IMG/VR virus record: IMGVR_UViG_3300036944_000979
Span: 1 to 28,703 of that record
Source of the DNA: a virus
Reading direction: 5' to 3' (one strand)
Length of the DNA: 28,703 nt
Positions 1 through 6,610 of this stretch are shown here, in pieces. The position numbers and the translations under genes were made by a program. Each line of letters begins with the position of its first letter. Position 1 is the stretch's first letter. A model generated the notes under the pieces. That model was not told the DNA's origin. It ran no database searches and was given only the letters and a program-made list of their open reading frames with translations.

Positions 1-1250
1 TCTATCGAGAAGTCGTTTCAGTTATTGGTCAGGATTTGTTTGACGAACTACGCAAAGTCTGGATTGAGTTTCAGTCGCTAGGCGTGCCACAGGTCGAGCG
101 TGCGATTCAACTCTCAAAGAAGTGGGTTGAACTTTTGCGTGAGGCAGACCCAGAGGGCGAGCCACAGGCAGGTTCAGTTGGAAACCCTTTCGAGGAATCA
201 GAGGGCGAATCTGGCGAGGGCGAGGGCGAGGGCGAATCTGGCGAGGGCGAAATGTCTGACACTATGAAAAAGATGATTGCTAAACTTTCGCAGTCTGCCA
301 CAGAAGCAGAGATGAACGCCAGCGATTCTATCGCAGACCAAGAGAAGCACGAGAAGTTTCAAGAGGAATCAAAGGCACGCCAGAGCGAAGCAAGCAAGAG
401 CAACGAACGCAAGCAAAAGGCGAAGCAGGTATTTGATAAGACCCACAGCCACGAAAGCGGAAGTGGCTCTAGTTCACGAGTGGACACTCGCAGACAGCCA
501 ACTGGGTCAGAGCGAGCAAGTGCCGTTTCGATTGCGAAGTCTTTGGAAAAGGCAAAGTATCGTGAACGCTCTGTTCACATTCGCAAGACCCAAATGCCAC
601 AGGGAAAACTGATTGCTAGGAATCTGATTCAGAATCGAGCAGTCGAATCTATGGGTATGCGTGGCGAACTTCCAACTTGGAAGTCAAAGACACGCAAGCA
701 CACAGACGACCCAACACTTCGTCTTGGCGTAATGGTGGACATCTCGGGTTCTATGGGTTCGGCTATGGAAGCAATGGGAACGACAGCGTGGGTTCTCTCC
801 GAAGCAGGTCGCAGGATTCAGGCAGAAACCGCAATGATTTATTACGGCTCGGGTATCTTTCCAACTCTCAAGCGTGGACAGCGTTTGAACGAGGTCACGA
901 TTTACACCGCACCAGACGGAACGGAAATGTTTGGCGAGGCGTTTGAAGCACTTGACGGCGAACTCGGATTGACTTTCGGTGACGGCGTGAGAATGTTGGT
1001 TATCGTTTCAGACGGCAACTACACACCGAAGCAGACGGAATGGGCAGTCAAGGTTCTACGAGAGTGTAAAGCGAACGGCGTGGCGGTTCTCTGGATTACA
1101 CCGAAAGATTGCTACTCGATTGGTGCTAGAAGCATTATCCGAGAATCGGCGTGGGGAGTTCACTTGGACAACCTAGACACCGCCGAGATTGCCCTGCTAG
1201 TCGGCAAGTCGGCAAGCGAAGCCTTAGCAAAGGTGGGTTCACTCACCTAA
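1..1250 (+). CDS. CobT-like VWA-domain protein, 5' end outside the window
   Basis: The reading frame is open to the left edge of the window (codons from base 3), so the N-terminus is missing; the TTG at 36 is only the first start-like codon inside the window. An acidic Gly/Glu-rich stretch (about bases 190-250) and a charged Lys/Ser-rich linker precede a von Willebrand factor A domain. The MIDAS motif DISGS is at codons counted from 36 as D235-S239, and a later V-S-D-G segment (D326) fits the end of the fold. Acidic linker plus C-terminal VWA is the layout of the cobaltochelatase subunit CobT. Phage CobT-like proteins usually work with a CobS/MoxR-type AAA+ ATPase, which would be expected just upstream. 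The true substrate is unknown. Confidence 0.8.
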   Translation, partial: YREVVSVIGQDLFDELRKVWIEFQSLGVPQVERAIQLSKKWVELLREADPEGEPQAGSVGNPFEESEGESGEGEGEGESGEGEMSDTMKKMIAKLSQSATEAEMNASDSIADQEKHEKFQEESKARQSEASKSNERKQKAKQVFDKTHSHESGSGSSSRVDTRRQPTGSERASAVSIAKSLEKAKYRERSVHIRKTQMPQGKLIARNLIQNRAVESMGMRGELPTWKSKTRKHTDDPTLRLGVMVDISGSMGSAMEAMGTTAWVLSEAGRRIQAETAMIYYGSGIFPTLKRGQRLNEVTIYTAPDGTEMFGEAFEALDGELGLTFGDGVRMLVIVSDGNYTPKQTEWAVKVLRECKANGVAVLWITPKDCYSIGARSIIRESAWGVHLDNLDTAEIALLVGKSASEALAKVGSLT

Positions 1251-1338
1251 GCACAACGGATTGCCTATCTAGAGGTTGAGCGAAAGTCGGGAGTTCCCCC
1301 CTTTCACCTGACACTAGTTCCCAACGGATAGTCAATAG

Positions 1339-1388
1339 AAACCCCTATCAAGTTGCTTCCCCCAAGTCTTGGTAGGGGTTTCGCCTTT
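1339..1388 (+). terminator. Terminator after VWA gene
   Basis: A long stem pairs AAACCCCTATCAAG (1339-1352) with CTTGGTAGGGGTTT (1368-1381), with one G-T wobble. The T-rich tail is short and interrupted (TTTCGCCTTT), so termination strength is uncertain. Confidence 0.65.
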
Positions 1389-1492
1389 CCCGAGGTATTG
1401 CTCTGGGAGTTCTAGTGATCATAAAAGTTGCCGGTCTGACTTTCTCTAGCTCGTAAAAAGTTGGCACTCCCCAGCCCGGATTGCCAGCCCAA

Positions 1493-1573
1493 TAGTTATT
1501 TTTTCTAGTGCGACACGCAGGGAACTTTGATTTGCTTTTTGATTGAAAAGGAGTAGGATTGGAGTATCCAATC
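1493..1573 (+). promoter_or_regulatory. Promoter module 1
   Basis: The 14-mer is at 1493-1506 and CGACACG at 1511. The -35 is TTTGCT (1531) with 17 nt to the -10 TAGGAT (1554-1559); the gap from the 14-mer is 24 nt. A perfect inverted repeat GATTGGA-GTA-TCCAATC (1557-1573) begins inside the -10. Confidence 0.75.
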
Positions 1574-1608
1574 AGGGTGAAACAGAAGTAGCCCAAGAGG
1601 GGGGACTC

Positions 1609-1953
1609 ATGACTCAGGTCATTTCCCAAGCAACACAGGCAACACCAGTAGCACAGGTCGTCAAGGTCACAAAGAAGTTCGTGGCTATGTTGGACGAACT
1701 GAAAGATGTTCGTGCGATTGCCAACTCGGCAACCAAGCGTGTAGACGAACTACGCAAGGAAATCTTTGCCGTAGTGAGCGAGCAAGCCCAGACCCTTATC
1801 CACAATGGCGTTGAGGTTGCCGTTATCGCAGAGCAGTCGAAAGAGTCTGTGGACATGGACTTGCTAAAGACCAAGTTCCCAGAGGTCTACGAGGCGTGCC
1901 TCGTCACCAAGAAGCAATACCCTATTCGCTCTGTGACACGACAGGCGAAGTAG
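1609..1953 (+). CDS. Small phage protein, paralog of the gene at 9997
   Basis: The protein has 114 residues starting at ATG 1609, behind a strong GAGGGGGGA ribosome site. The longer frame from TTG 1543 is rejected because it starts inside the promoter. The N-terminal half looks helical and charged. The C-terminal half contains IHNGVEVAVI and then VDMDLL, FPEVYEACLV, which line up with LTHNGIEFARI, VDTEKL, YPEAYEACFD of the gene at 9997. The two are therefore diverged paralogs. No function is recognised. It is the only gene of unit 1. Confidence 0.85.
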   Translation: MTQVISQATQATPVAQVVKVTKKFVAMLDELKDVRAIANSATKRVDELRKEIFAVVSEQAQTLIHNGVEVAVIAEQSKESVDMDLLKTKFPEVYEACLVTKKQYPIRSVTRQAK

Positions 1954-1962
1954 CACCAGAGA

Positions 1963-1990
1963 GGGGTGGGGCGAAAGCCCTGCCCCTTTT
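1963..1990 (+). terminator. Terminator of unit 1
   Basis: GGGGTGGGGC pairs with GCCCTGCCCC around a GAAA tetraloop, followed by TTTT. Confidence 0.8.
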
Positions 1991-2006
1991 CTCGCACCAA
2001 CACCAA

Positions 2007-2077
2007 TAGTTATTTTTTCTGACAGGTTTGACACGACTTGGAAATAAGTGGAAATTGTCGGAAGCAAGTGGTAATCT
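2007..2077 (+). promoter_or_regulatory. Promoter module 2
   Basis: The 14-mer is at 2007-2020 and GACACG at 2030. Exactly 28 nt after the 14-mer lies a poor -35 TGGAAA (2049), then 17 nt, then -10 TAATCT (2072-2077). The spacer starts with TTGTCGG, one of several related blocks in this array. Confidence 0.65.
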
Positions 2078-2101
2078 GATACCAAAGGAAAGGGGTGCTG
2101 A

Positions 2102-2449
2102 ATGAATCAGCCATTGGAACTAGAGGACATCACGGGACTTACCCTCACGGTAGTCGGCGTGCTTATTGAGTCGTATGTGAAAGACGGATACGCAGACCCG
2201 ACTATGTATCGGGCGTTGAAAGCAACCGAGCAACTTGCCGAGCAGTTCAAGGCACGGCTTGAATACGAAGGCACGGACAACACCGACCTTATGGACGGCG
2301 TGGACGACCTGATTACCAATCTAAAACTAACCGCTATGGAATGTGGCGAGGTCGTTGAACGGATTATTGAGCAGAACGGCTGGCAAGAGCAGGGCAAGAA
2401 CTGGTCAGACCCTCACGCTAATTGCGACCACACGGACGGCGAGGAGTAG
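2102..2449 (+). CDS. Unknown small protein
   Basis: The protein has 115 residues from ATG 2102, with an AAAGGGG ribosome site at about 8 nt. It is acidic and probably mostly helical. The C-terminus reads DPHANCDHTDGEE and has one Cys and two His, too few for a convincing metal site. It is first in unit 2 and is followed after 2 nt by an XRE regulator, so the two are probably co-translated. No family is recognised. Confidence 0.85.
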   Translation: MNQPLELEDITGLTLTVVGVLIESYVKDGYADPTMYRALKATEQLAEQFKARLEYEGTDNTDLMDGVDDLITNLKLTAMECGEVVERIIEQNGWQEQGKNWSDPHANCDHTDGEE

Positions 2450-2451
2450 GG

Positions 2452-2766
2452 GTGACCGCAGATTTTCAGACCGCTTTCGGCGAGGTTGTGCGAGAGCAAC
2501 GGCTTGCTAAAGGGTTGACCCTACGAGCCATAAGTGATAACGGATACCTCGCTCTGGGGTATCTGTCTGAGGTCGAGCGAGGACAGAAGTGTCCTTCGAG
2601 TGCGATTATTCAGTCAATCGCAGACGGATTGGGTCTGGCCTCGTATGAACTTGTAGTTCAGGCTGGATTGCGTATGGCTCAAGTCCCAGACAATGTTGAG
2701 AGCATTTTCAAACAAGACCCAATCAGAAACTTGGATTGGCAGAAACAATACGCAGACCTGCGATAG
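2452..2766 (+). CDS. XRE-family HTH regulator, ClgR-like
   Basis: The protein has 104 residues from GTG 2452, with GGAGTAGGGG just upstream; the frame can be read 10 codons further back but overlaps the previous gene. Residues about 8-60 form a Cro/C1-type HTH. The segment LGYLSEVERGQKCPSS and the preceding LTLRAIS closely match the recognition region of ClgR, the actinobacterial activator of clp protease and stress genes (GYLSEVERGQKEASS from memory). The C-terminal tail is short and differs. It may act on the host Clp regulon or on the phage units here; both are inference. Target sites cannot be assigned. Confidence 0.85.
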   Translation: MTADFQTAFGEVVREQRLAKGLTLRAISDNGYLALGYLSEVERGQKCPSSAIIQSIADGLGLASYELVVQAGLRMAQVPDNVESIFKQDPIRNLDWQKQYADLR

Positions 2767-2781
2767 TCAAAAAAGATTCGC

Positions 2782-2810
2782 CCCCTAGCCAAGTGCTAGG
2801 GGTTTTTCTT
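2782..2810 (+). terminator. Terminator of unit 2
   Basis: A perfect 8-bp stem, CCCCTAGC and GCTAGGGG with loop CAAGT, is followed by TTTTTCTTT. Confidence 0.9.
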
Positions 2811-2827
2811 TGTCTGGATTCTATCCA

Positions 2828-2907
2828 TAGTTATTTTTTCTGACAGATTTCTAGAACTTTGACACACTAATCAAATGTTGCTAAATGTCAGACTCTTATG
2901 TCATAAT
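2828..2907 (+). promoter_or_regulatory. Promoter module 3
   Basis: The 14-mer is at 2828-2841. The -10 candidate CATAAT (2902-2907) has a -35 TGCTAA (2879) at 17 nt, and ATGTCAG starts the spacer. The gap from the 14-mer is 37 nt, about one helical turn longer than the usual 28. Confidence 0.55.
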
Positions 2908-2934
2908 CAGAATGTCAAACAGAAAGGGGACAAA

Positions 2935-3180
2935 ATGTCCAGCAACTACCCAGAGGGGTCAATGCGTGGGTCAGGTATCTACGCCGAAGATTATTCAGGT
3001 ATCTTCTACTGCGACAACTGCGAAGATGAGTTCGTGCTAGAGGGGCAGACAGATGATTGGGGACACAACGCAAGTGCCGAGTGTCCAGATTGTCAGGCTA
3101 TTCTCACCAAAGAGATAGCAGATGAGGGCGGCTATGACGAAGATGCCGCTTACGACCAATGGAGAGATGAGAGGGACTAA
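2935..3180 (+). CDS. Small zinc-ribbon protein
   Basis: The protein has 81 residues from ATG 2935, behind GAAAGGGGAC. The frame continues 20 codons upstream, but that part covers the promoter. A CDNC pair and a CPDC pair are separated by about 24 residues and likely bind one zinc. The segment DEFVLEGQTDDW between them resembles DDYVVDQRTQDW in the next gene, so the two are tandem paralogs. The C-terminus is very acidic. The stop overlaps the next start as TAATG. The role is unknown; zinc ribbons of this size often bind nucleic acid or protein partners. Confidence 0.85.
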   Translation: MSSNYPEGSMRGSGIYAEDYSGIFYCDNCEDEFVLEGQTDDWGHNASAECPDCQAILTKEIADEGGYDEDAAYDQWRDERD

Positions 3181-3389
3181 TGCGACTACACGCCGAGAAT
3201 CCAGAACTAACAGACGAGGAACTTACAGACCTCGCTATGCGAACTGGCACACGCCTAAAAGCAGACGAGCCACGATACACGCACACTTGCTACAAATGCG
3301 GAGATGATTATGTCGTAGACCAGCGAACTCAAGATTGGATTGAGAGCCTAGGTGGCAGAATCCCTAAGTGCGGTGCTTGCTATTTATAG
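3180..3389 (+). CDS. Small zinc-ribbon protein, paralog of preceding gene
   Basis: The protein has 69 residues from ATG 3180, overlapping the previous stop by one base. An N-terminal acidic helix is followed by CYKC and then CGAC near the C-terminus, with the DYVVDQRTQDW segment shared with the neighbour. This suggests a tandem duplication inside unit 3. No function is recognised. Confidence 0.8.
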   Translation: MRLHAENPELTDEELTDLAMRTGTRLKADEPRYTHTCYKCGDDYVVDQRTQDWIESLGGRIPKCGACYL

Positions 3390-3402
3390 CCCGTAAAAAG
3401 TT

Positions 3403-3447
3403 TCCCCCGATAACCTTGGACAGCGAGCCAGGTCGGGGGATTTTTTT
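3403..3447 (+). terminator. Terminator of unit 3
   Basis: TCCCCCGA and TCGGGGGA pair around a longer loop that can itself pair (ACCTTGG with CCAGGT), followed by T7. Confidence 0.85.
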
Positions 3448-3466
3448 GCCGTCTGGATTTTGGTTG

Positions 3467-3563
3467 TAGTTATTTTTTCTGGCACTGCCACGACACGACA
3501 CGAATGGTTTGACAAATGTCGGGGGTAGGGTATACGCTTACTTATGTAAGCAACAAGGCTTAC
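3467..3563 (+). promoter_or_regulatory. Promoter module 4 with two inverted repeats
   Basis: The 14-mer is at 3467-3480 and two overlapping CGACACG words lie at 3491-3502. The -35 TTGACA (3509) is 28 nt away; the -10 is TATACG (3531, 16 nt) or TACGCT (3533). GCTTAC-TTAT-GTAAGC (3536-3551) overlaps the -10 region, and GTAAGC-AACAAG-GCTTAC (3546-3563) could form an RNA hairpin at the 5' end. Confidence 0.75.
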
Positions 3564-3585
3564 ACAAAACGAGGGGACAGTCATT

Positions 3586-3903
3586 ATGACTACCACAGCT
3601 GTAAAGGAGCAGGTCGTTCTAGACCTAGCTACCGAACTTGGAGAGCAAAGCTCTGCCAAGGTTTCTGTTAAGAACGACCACGAGAGCGACGCTTACGTGT
3701 CAAACTCGATTGACATCCACACCAGCGCAGACGCAGACGACAACAGCGTATGGGTTTCGATTACTGGTCACACTTACGTATCGTTCAACACCAGAGTCGA
3801 ACCAATCACGACCTATGTGGACATCATCAGCCACAGGTTCACCAAGGCAGAAGCAGAAGCTTTGCTCGCTTGCCTCACCAGCGAACTGGCTAAGTTGGAC
3901 TAA
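3586..3903 (+). CDS. Unknown small protein
   Basis: The protein has 105 residues from ATG 3586, with a GAGGGG site about 12 nt upstream. It looks like a beta-rich middle (VWVSITGHTYVSF, VEPITTYVDII) with a C-terminal helix. It has no Cys, no membrane segment and no known motif. It is the only gene of unit 4. Confidence 0.8.
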   Translation: MTTTAVKEQVVLDLATELGEQSSAKVSVKNDHESDAYVSNSIDIHTSADADDNSVWVSITGHTYVSFNTRVEPITTYVDIISHRFTKAEAEALLACLTSELAKLD

Positions 3904-3919
3904 CCCGAATCACGAGAAG

Positions 3920-3947
3920 CCCCCCGTAAAAATGCGGGGGGTTTTTT
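3920..3947 (+). terminator. Terminator of unit 4
   Basis: CCCCCCG and CGGGGGG pair around an 8-nt loop, followed by T6. Confidence 0.9.
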
Positions 3948-3969
3948 CACGCCATCACTCTTTGATGAA

Positions 3970-4053
3970 TAGTTATTTTTTCTGAGAGTCGTGACACGCT
4001 TCACGAGTAAACGCAAAATGTTGGCGAACACTGCTATACTTTGAGTATCAAAG
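3970..4053 (+). promoter_or_regulatory. Promoter module 5
   Basis: The 14-mer is at 3970-3983 and GACACG at 3993. An extended -10, TGCTATACT (-10 at 4035-4040), has only a poor -35 CGCAAA at the expected 28-nt gap. The inverted repeat CTTTGA-GTA-TCAAAG (4039-4053) begins in the -10; ATACT-TTG-AGTAT is an alternative pairing of the same bases. Confidence 0.75.
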
Positions 4054-4066
4054 AAAGGGGGCAGAA

Positions 4067-4252
4067 ATGCCAAGATACGAAGTAAAAATGCTCATCGAGT
4101 TCGAGGGCGAGATTGAGGCCGATTCAGCAGAGCAAGCCGAGAAGTTGGCTTGGACAAGTTGGGGCGACACCATGGACAACGACATCACCTACTCAGGAGT
4201 CGATTCGATTGAGGTCGAAGAGATTGAGGAAGAGGAAGAGGAGGAAGAATAG
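4067..4252 (+). CDS. Small acidic protein with poly-Glu tail
   Basis: The protein has 61 residues from ATG 4067, behind GAAAGGGGGC. The N-terminus (YEVKMLIEFEGEIEADSAEQ) has the alternating beta pattern followed by an AEQAEKLAW helix, a layout common in tiny phage proteins. The last 14 residues are almost all Glu. The stop overlaps the next start as TAGTG. No function is assigned. Confidence 0.8.
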   Translation: MPRYEVKMLIEFEGEIEADSAEQAEKLAWTSWGDTMDNDITYSGVDSIEVEEIEEEEEEEE

Positions 4253-4587
4253 TGTCAAGAATTGCTAATTACGAAATCAATGGTTACATCAAGAAGTTTC
4301 AGCCATTCGTAAATTACAATGGCACGATTGTGGCGGAGATGAGCGACGCAGGAATCTACACGATTGTTCACTGGAAAACTACGATTCTCGAATACAACAT
4401 TCACACTCACGAGATTGTTTCTCTAGCTGATTGGAAGATTAGCCAGACAACTAGCACGCTAGTGGGCAGAATCCTAAGGTCGCTACCAGCAAATGCGGTA
4501 GAGAAGTTTCTAGCGTATTACTCACCATCACCAACCAAGAAACGCTTGGTTCGTATGCTAAACATTCAATACGCCCCAACTTACTAA
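4252..4587 (+). CDS. Conserved-looking phage protein, unknown function
   Basis: The protein has 111 residues from GTG 4252, coupled to the previous gene. Segments IVHWKTTILEYN and ISQTTSTLVGRILR look like a small phage family in which a W-x-T-T-I-x-x-Y strand is followed by an S-x-T-T-S/T helix; this is recalled, not searched. The C-terminus is basic. It is second in unit 5. Confidence 0.8.
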   Translation: MSRIANYEINGYIKKFQPFVNYNGTIVAEMSDAGIYTIVHWKTTILEYNIHTHEIVSLADWKISQTTSTLVGRILRSLPANAVEKFLAYYSPSPTKKRLVRMLNIQYAPTY

Positions 4588-4602
4588 CCACCATAAAAAG
4601 TT

Positions 4603-4630
4603 AGCCCCGCTTAGGCGGGGTTTTCTTTTA
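4603..4630 (+). terminator. Terminator of unit 5
   Basis: CCCCGC and GCGGGG pair around TTAG, followed by TTTTCTTTT. The word TAAAAAGTTAGCCCC just before it recurs at the terminator of unit 8. Confidence 0.85.
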
Positions 4631-4651
4631 CCCTTTGGCGCTCGCCGAATG

Positions 4652-4726
4652 TAGTTATTTTTTCTGACACTTCACGCGAATCGCCGCTGCCAGTGAGATT
4701 GACTTTTCACGAGAGATTGATAGAAT
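4652..4726 (+). promoter_or_regulatory. Promoter module 6
   Basis: The 14-mer is at 4652-4665. The -35 TTGACT (4699) and -10 TAGAAT (4721-4726) are 16 nt apart, with a 33-nt gap from the 14-mer. No -10-overlapping repeat is seen. GAAA-GGGG-TTTC near 4739-4750 could place the ribosome site in a small loop. Confidence 0.7.
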
Positions 4727-4754
4727 TGGGGCATACCTAGAAAGGGGTTTCGAA

Positions 4755-5147
4755 ATGGGTTCGAGAACAGAGTGGATTATCAAAGAGGACAACAGCGGAA
4801 ATGCCGTTCACCTCTACAGCCACCATGGCGGAGAAGATAAGTTTGCCGACACACAGCGAGCGCTAGCAAGGGCGCAGGTGCGTTGGAGTGATACCAGTTA
4901 TGGCGTGCGTATTTTCATTAGCCAGATTATTGGCAACGAATGGGACACCATAACTGGATTTGGAATTGCCGCAGGCAATGACACAGATAACATGTTCGAG
5001 GAAAGTTATTTTCACGCGGTGATTGACTTCCCTAATCAGCGAGTTACATTCGGTTCACACGAATGGACATTCGAAGAATTCATCATCGCCGATAACATTC
5101 AGGAAGACTTAGTCAATGAGTATTATGGAACTGGAGAGGAAGACTAA
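4755..5147 (+). CDS. Conserved-looking phage protein, unknown function
   Basis: The protein has 130 residues from ATG 4755, with AAAGGGG upstream. Segments VHLYSHHGGED, ALARAQVRWSDTSYGVRIF and GFGIAAGNDTD resemble a hypothetical family often annotated in actinophages; this is recall only. The protein is soluble and acidic. The stop overlaps the next start (TAATG), so the pair in unit 6 is probably made together. Confidence 0.85.
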   Translation: MGSRTEWIIKEDNSGNAVHLYSHHGGEDKFADTQRALARAQVRWSDTSYGVRIFISQIIGNEWDTITGFGIAAGNDTDNMFEESYFHAVIDFPNQRVTFGSHEWTFEEFIIADNIQEDLVNEYYGTGEED

Positions 5148-5431
5148 TGGGACACGTAACAGCAATGGGAATTGCGGAAACAGAATTGACGCTGGAACAG
5201 CAACTGGATTGGCACTTGAGAGGGAACCACTTCCCGCCAGTGCCGTCATCAATGATTACACCATGTGCCGAAGCAATTGACGCCTATTGGGAAGACGACC
5301 TTGAGAAGGAAATTTCTTTACCTGAGGGAGTAACCTATCTCGGTAAGAAGACAGCGCCGGCGAGAGAGATTATCATCAATCACCACCTCGACGCTTGGTG
5401 CGTGGATGCGGAAGAAGAATTTGTAGAGTAG
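5147..5431 (+). CDS. Conserved-looking phage protein, unknown function
   Basis: The protein has 94 residues from ATG 5147, overlapping the preceding stop. The motifs DWHLRGNHFPPVP, ISLPEGVTYLG and HHLDAWC are typical of a small actinophage family of unknown role, again from recall. The clustered His and Trp residues could be structural or metal-binding. It is second in unit 6. Confidence 0.85.
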   Translation: MGHVTAMGIAETELTLEQQLDWHLRGNHFPPVPSSMITPCAEAIDAYWEDDLEKEISLPEGVTYLGKKTAPAREIIINHHLDAWCVDAEEEFVE

Positions 5432-5440
5432 TATAGATTT

Positions 5441-5547
5441 CAACTGGATAGCAGCGAAGTCGCTCACTAACAGTTGAAGACACTAGGTTACCCCCCTTTA
5501 CCTAGTCGCGGCAGTAGATTCCCCCAATCTACTGCCGCTTTTCTTTT
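5441..5547 (+). terminator. Three tandem stem-loops ending in a terminator
   Basis: CAACTG..CAGTTG (5441 to about 5476) encloses AGCG-AAGT-CGCT. ACTAGGT..ACCTAGT (5482-5506) has a C-rich loop. GCGGCAGTAGATT pairs perfectly with AATCTACTGCCGC (5508-5538, 13 bp, loop CCCCC) before TTTTCTTTT. The last hairpin is a strong terminator; the first two are unusual. Confidence 0.85.
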
Positions 5548-5566
5548 GCCGTGAAGTTTCGAGGTG

Positions 5567-5648
5567 TAGTTATTTTTTCTGAGAGCAACACGAACACGAT
5601 AGAACAACTTGACTTATTTGCTAGGTTGCGGTAAAGTAGTAATACTAC
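5567..5648 (+). promoter_or_regulatory. Promoter module 7
   Basis: The 14-mer is at 5567-5580. A gap of 28 nt leads to -35 TTGACT (5609), then 17 nt, then -10 TAAAGT (5632-5637). The inverted repeat GTAGT-AAT-ACTAC (5636-5648) begins inside the -10. Confidence 0.85.
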
Positions 5649-5661
5649 GAAAGGAGTTGGT

Positions 5662-5928
5662 ATGGATACCAATGAGATAAAGGCAAGACTTGCCATTGTT
5701 CAAGAAGAGATGAACGAAGTTGTAGAACAACGCCGAGAGTTGGCTATGACTTTTGTGAATGAACTTGGGGTCGAAGACAACCTAGGGATAAACCTAGACG
5801 AGTTGTCGAAGTGGGCTAGGGAAGTCAAGAAGTTGAATAGCAAGTTGAAAGAACTTGCCGACGAGCGTAAAGAGTTGCGTGAAGCCCGACGAGGACTCAG
5901 CACCTGCGATTGCGGTTGTCACCAATAA
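5662..5928 (+). CDS. Coiled-coil protein with Cys-rich tail
   Basis: The protein has 88 residues from ATG 5662, behind GAAAGGAG. Residues about 3-30 and 45-78 are highly charged helices with heptad-like leucines, so a coiled coil or helical hairpin is likely. The C-terminus STCDCGCHQ has three Cys and a His within five residues and could bind a metal. Single gene of unit 7; function unknown. Confidence 0.85.
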   Translation: MDTNEIKARLAIVQEEMNEVVEQRRELAMTFVNELGVEDNLGINLDELSKWAREVKKLNSKLKELADERKELREARRGLSTCDCGCHQ

Positions 5929-5941
5929 CCAAACACGAAAT

Positions 5942-5970
5942 GCCCCGTCAGAAATGGCGGGGTATTTTTT
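5942..5970 (+). terminator. Terminator of unit 7
   Basis: GCCCCGTC pairs with GGCGGGGT (one G-T), followed by ATTTTTT. The same CCCCGTCAG start appears in the terminator at 8085. Confidence 0.85.
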
Positions 5971-5977
5971 ATGCTTG

Positions 5978-6082
5978 CCGTAAAAAGTAATAGTTATTTT
6001 TTCTGCTGCCGATCGAAACTTTTTACGGAAGTTGCGTAATGTGGTGGAGGGTGCTAGGATTTTCTTAGTCAGAGATTCTGAC
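5978..6082 (+). promoter_or_regulatory. Promoter module 8 with flanking inverted repeat
   Basis: The 14-mer (5991-6004) sits inside a perfect 11-bp inverted repeat, CCGTAAAAAGT (5978) and ACTTTTTACGG (6018). A gap of 27 nt leads to -35 TTGCGT (6032), 17 nt, -10 TAGGAT (6055-6060). GTCAGA-GAT-TCTGAC (6068-6082) would form a hairpin at the start of the RNA. Confidence 0.8.
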
Positions 6083-6098
6083 AGAAAAGGGGACAGAG

Positions 6099-6452
6099 AT
6101 GTCAAAGTCAGCAGTAGTAATCACACCAGCATTGGAAGCAAGTGTCATTGACATTGCTCAGGATGAATTGAGCAAACTTCAGAAGGCCGTTGATGGTTAC
6201 ATCGAAGCAGTAGTCGTTGCTTCAGATGTGATTATGTGGGTGAACGAGGAGTTCATCTTCCGCCCAGAGTTGGAAGCAAACATTATTGGTTCAGCACTCT
6301 ACTCAGAGATTGGTGGCAATCGCCCAATCTTCGGGACAGTAGTTCTCACAGGTGGCACAGACCCAGAGGGTTACACCATTGGCTTGAGTGAGTCAGATGT
6401 CGCAGAGATGTTAGACCTGGTCGAGCAGACACGAAAAGCCTTCACAGGATAG
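6099..6452 (+). CDS. Unknown small protein
   Basis: The protein has 117 residues from ATG 6099, behind GAAAAGGGGAC. It is acidic; an N-terminal helical region precedes the segments RPELEANIIGSALYSEIG and GTVVLTGGTDPEGYTIGL, which may be a beta hairpin. No Cys cluster and no membrane span. Single gene of unit 8, not recognised. Confidence 0.85.
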   Translation: MSKSAVVITPALEASVIDIAQDELSKLQKAVDGYIEAVVVASDVIMWVNEEFIFRPELEANIIGSALYSEIGGNRPIFGTVVLTGGTDPEGYTIGLSESDVAEMLDLVEQTRKAFTG

Positions 6453-6466
6453 TCCGTAAAAAGTTA

Positions 6467-6496
6467 GCCCCTCACGAAAGTGGGGGGTTTTCTTTT
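6467..6496 (+). terminator. Terminator of unit 8
   Basis: CCCCTCAC and GTGGGGGG pair around GAAA, followed by TTTTCTTTT. Confidence 0.85.
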
Positions 6497-6515
6497 GCCC
6501 GTGCTTGGGGGTGGA

Positions 6516-6586
6516 TAGTTATTTTTTCTGGAGCTTCGACACGCCGTTGATGAAAAGTTGAAAATGTCAGAGGGTGTTGGTAACGT
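6516..6586 (+). promoter_or_regulatory. Promoter module 9
   Basis: The 14-mer is at 6516-6529 and CGACACG at 6537. A gap of 28 nt leads to -35 TTGAAA (6558), 17 nt, -10 TAACGT (6581-6586). The spacer begins ATGTCAG, as in modules 3 and 10. No inverted repeat is seen at the start site. Confidence 0.75.
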
Positions 6587-6610
6587 GGTTGATGAAAGGG
6601 GAATACAAAA

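Larger units (their letters stand above)
1251..1608 (+). other. Gene-free stretch between VWA gene and first small unit
   Basis: No supported gene lies in these 358 bases. They hold a C-rich segment near 1295-1305, a hairpin terminator at 1339-1388, a word CGTAAAAAGTT near 1452 that recurs before other terminators of the array, and the first copy of the 14-mer element with its promoter (1493-1559). The short minus-strand frame here has no start context and is not believed. Confidence 0.6.

Noticed and set aside
107-301. Minus-strand frame of 64 codons
   Set aside because: Mirror of the low-complexity Glu/Gly repeat of the VWA gene. All other minus-strand frames are likewise opposite clear + strand genes or in repeat-rich DNA, without ribosome sites.
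1543-1608. Upstream extensions of small genes (also at 2422, 2875, 8925, 9277, 10444, 10757, 17770)
   Set aside because: They run through promoters, terminators or earlier genes; the chosen starts have ribosome sites or stop-start overlaps.
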